A stretch of 64,000 nucleotides of DNA from NCBI RefSeq assembly GCF_900142955.1, contig NZ_FRCP01000007.1, positions 216,910 to 280,909 of the forward strand. The letters run 5' to 3'. This document shows, in pieces, positions 62,901 to 64,000 of this stretch (its first letter is position 1; each line of letters opens with the position of its first letter). The notes under the pieces are model-generated. The model ran no database searches. It was not told the origin of the DNA and worked only from the letters and a program-made list of their open reading frames with translations. Both the position numbers and the translations under genes were made by a program. This DNA comes from Anaerosporobacter mobilis DSM 15930 (GTDB taxonomy: Bacteria; Bacillota; Clostridia; Lachnospirales; Lachnospiraceae).

Positions 62901-64000
62901 TTGAACGTTCAAACATAACTGCAAAAACAACTTCTTTTTCACCATCTTCATTAAAGGCCCTTAATCTAACCTCAAATATACCTTCTTCATCAGATGTGAA
63001 ACTCCAGATTTTGTCTTTAACTGTACCATAATTTGTTTCTACTTTATAACTATAATCTCCAAATATCTCTTTTAAATCCAAGATTGCTGTTTCATTTACA
63101 TATAGGCAAATATCTTCTGGCTCATTCTTTATGTGTAACTTTTCTTTATTCCCGACAACCTGAATCTCGTACTCCTTCTCATCATAAAATTGCCACTTAC
63201 TTATTACACATATTGTAAATTCATACTTCTCATTATCATAGTCTGTGGGAATGAAATCTAATCTAAAATGATCATCCGTCGGATTAAACTCATATGTTTG
63301 ATCATTGCAAACAGCATAAACCTTATAATCCGAAATATTTTTATCCGTTAGATAAACTTCAATTATGGAATTTCCATTAATCGTAGTATCATCTTTCCCA
63401 TTAAATGTTACCGTTTCAATTTCTGGTTGATGTTTTTCCTTATAATACTCTTCCTCTGCTATTGAATGTAATACCAACTCTTTTGTAACGATCTTTCCTG
63501 TTTCTGATTTTACAGAAATAATCACTACATTATCTCCATCATTCAATTTAATATTGCAACCAAAAGCAAAGGCATCATCTCTTTTACTTTCACCAACATA
63601 AGGAACTGCCTGACCATTTACCGTTATATCAATCGTATCTGCATTATTAATTACTCCGCTAAGCAAAGCCTCTTGTGAATAGATATAGTATTCATAGTCG
63701 TCGTCTAATTGTATATCCGGTTCCTTTGAATTTACAACGATTTCACTTGTTCTTGTCCAACTACTTGTCCCATCAGATGCCAACGAATATACTTCTAAAT
63801 AATAATGGCCATCTTCTAAATCATTAAAGGTATATGTAAAATCTCCATTTTCATTAATTCCATCTACAATGGCGTCATCAACTAATATTTCACCTGAATC
63901 GTCCATTAATTCAAGATGTACTTTTGCCGTTAATGTATAGAACCTTTCATCTGTATCTACACTAATAGCACTGCCTGTTGCTACAGTTATTGCACTTCCC
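59980..64000 (-). CDS. large surface protein with 13 InlB-type (Listeria-Bacteroides) repeats, partial
   Basis: The frame stays open to the right edge, so the N-terminus and signal peptide are not visible; an internal Met at 63906 is unlikely to be the start. At least 1339 residues are present. The visible N-terminal third contains Ig/Fn3-like beta domains. The C-terminal 970 residues (59983-62892) are 13 tandem repeats of ~75 residues of the Flg_new / InlB B-repeat family, each with YG.LP.P...GY.F.GW and LYA.W motifs. No LPXTG anchor follows. Such proteins are cell-surface and often adhesive. Confidence 0.92.
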   Translation of the reverse strand, partial: GSAITVATGSAISVDTDERFYTLTAKVHLELMDDSGEILVDDAIVDGINENGDFTYTFNDLEDGHYYLEVYSLASDGTSSWTRTSEIVVNSKEPDIQLDDDYEYYIYSQEALLSGVINNADTIDITVNGQAVPYVGESKRDDAFAFGCNIKLNDGDNVVIISVKSETGKIVTKELVLHSIAEEEYYKEKHQPEIETVTFNGKDDTTINGNSIIEVYLTDKNISDYKVYAVCNDQTYEFNPTDDHFRLDFIPTDYDNEKYEFTICVISKWQFYDEKEYEIQVVGNKEKLHIKNEPEDICLYVNETAILDLKEIFGDYSYKVETNYGTVKDKIWSFTSDEEGIFEVRLRAFNEDGEKEVVFAVMFERSKEHEIEFRTNGGELDQTEYYVIEGDEYGELPIPTKNGYDFIGWFDREVGGEQILDSTIVNEGISYILFAHWKGKSVTINFNPNGGSVEVGSKLVTYKEEYGNLPIPIKANSEFIGWYSGANGGVRISPNSIVSKTETQTLYAQWLENNFQVSFDSNGGILEEQILFVKKGEKYGTLPTPVREGYTFRGWYTAKTNGALIQSTTIVTATSNHVLYALWNPNWYEVKFKCTGGQIEIKNKYYTETYGNYYYDNLYGTLPTPWKYGNEFTGWYTQEEGGNLITASSVVKITDKQTLYAHWKPLEFVAFFNANGGSVDIASKKVTYMSEYGELPVPVRENYIFVGWSTSTLISDLINADSQVKSAYGLTLIAIWKGKSFEVNFDANGGETIVTNKNVYFGEEYGELPVPARKGYRFCWWSYTKTGASNISSNTKVSIANNHTLYACWAGETYKTVFNSNGGKIKVDNYEYDEYPNYYIYYQKYQRLYTPTRPGYEFVGWYTAKEEGELVTVDSIMTVAGEQRLYAHWREATFKVIFYPEGGVVLPANKDVTYKDKYGDLPVATREGYSFIEWRTLRAPAGEVINADSKVVATSNHNIYAQWKANTYTVSFDTEGGDLLNYSKEVEFASAYGELPIPIKTGYVFAGWVNREPGTGYAIKTTIMKTAKNHTLYAMWNPQIYTRTFDCTGGTYGNQSQYNTTYYFGREYGTLIVPTKLGHEFVGWFTQEQGGKQITKTSIVDVAEHQILYAHWKPASYTIYFNTNGGNDSVHNTTKIVTYKEYYGVLPIPTRDRYEFVGWFTQTSGGTEITSMTQVEIAGAHTLYARWKGKTYNVNFYANGGSCSVSKKSVVYYEKYGDLPVPTKIGYNFSGWYTDISSGYVVTKDTIVTTSQDQTLYARWTPVYYTVTFVTYGGTVPYNSISVILGEKYGPLPTPKREGYTFLYWYRVNGSTSTIEIVDEYSIVPRDNEDYRYLYARWY
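59983..62892 (-). repeat. 13 tandem InlB B-type protein repeats
   Basis: Protein-level repeats of 70-82 residues (consensus YG.LP.P..xGY.F.GWYT and LYA.W). The DNA repeats are diverged, so they are old duplications rather than recent slippage. Confidence 0.9.

Noticed and set aside
63906..63906. Start codon of the repeat protein at this Met
   Set aside because: The frame remains open to the window edge and no ribosome site precedes the Met, so it is internal.

Overview
The window looks like chromosome of a low-GC anaerobic Firmicute, most likely a Lachnospiraceae / Lachnoclostridium phytofermentans-type Clostridia. The reasons are strong AT bias, AGGAGG-type ribosome binding sites, frequent GTG/TTG starts, a formate-tetrahydrofolate ligase, the ylxM-ffh-rpsP-khpA-rimM-trmD order, a DUF512 radical SAM gene beside der-plsY-gpsA, and a long FtsA-like ATPase. 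No prophage, insertion sequence or CRISPR array was seen. The assignment is inference from gene content.

Layout. 1-5.3 kb: partial CapA-like protein, peptidase PepD, a UPF0210 (DUF711) / ACT-domain pair and the YycJ hydrolase. 5.5-13.5 kb: a diguanylate cyclase next to an FtsA-like ATPase, coaE, polA and a zinc-finger anti-sigma-like protein. 13.7-16 kb: tRNA-Leu(CAA) and a GntR/ABC transporter operon. 16.1-20.1 kb: a sigma-factor-like protein without region 4, a broken MazG-like gene, a cyclophilin and fhs. 20.2-27.4 kb: a Y-family polymerase with a LexA-box-like site, a large secreted subtilase and a YedK-type SRAP protein. 27.5-33.6 kb: gpsA, plsY, der, the DUF512 protein and prs. 33.6-38.3 kb: a four-gene SPFH/zinc-ribbon membrane operon and pgeF. 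38.4-42.8 kb: a two-component system beside a DUF2318 lipoprotein, a 50-residue membrane protein and an HMA-SafE-cupredoxin fusion, probably one metal-handling locus. 43-51 kb: a metallophosphoesterase, yraN, FlhB-like and FliK-like proteins, rnhB, rbgA, lepB, rplS and map. 51.3-55.5 kb: regulators, GNAT, DegV and Ogt, a block separating rplS from trmD. 55.6-59.6 kb: the trmD-rimM-khpA-rpsP-ffh-ylxM operon. 60-64 kb: a surface protein with 13 InlB-type repeats that runs off the right edge.

How genes work together. The 44.7-59.6 kb part holds translation and secretion functions: SRP, S16, L19, 16S and tRNA maturation, signal peptidase, ribosome assembly and RNase HII. The 27.5-32 kb operon pairs phospholipid synthesis (GpsA makes glycerol-3-phosphate, PlsY acylates it) with ribosome assembly (Der). 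The 38.4-42.8 kb locus has the parts expected of a copper or iron sensing and handling system. Intergenic DNA is rich in strong stem-loop terminators, consensus promoters, and three separate AT-rich tandem arrays with 16-17 bp periods. It also holds a roughly 98-bp element with perfect 14-bp inverted ends.
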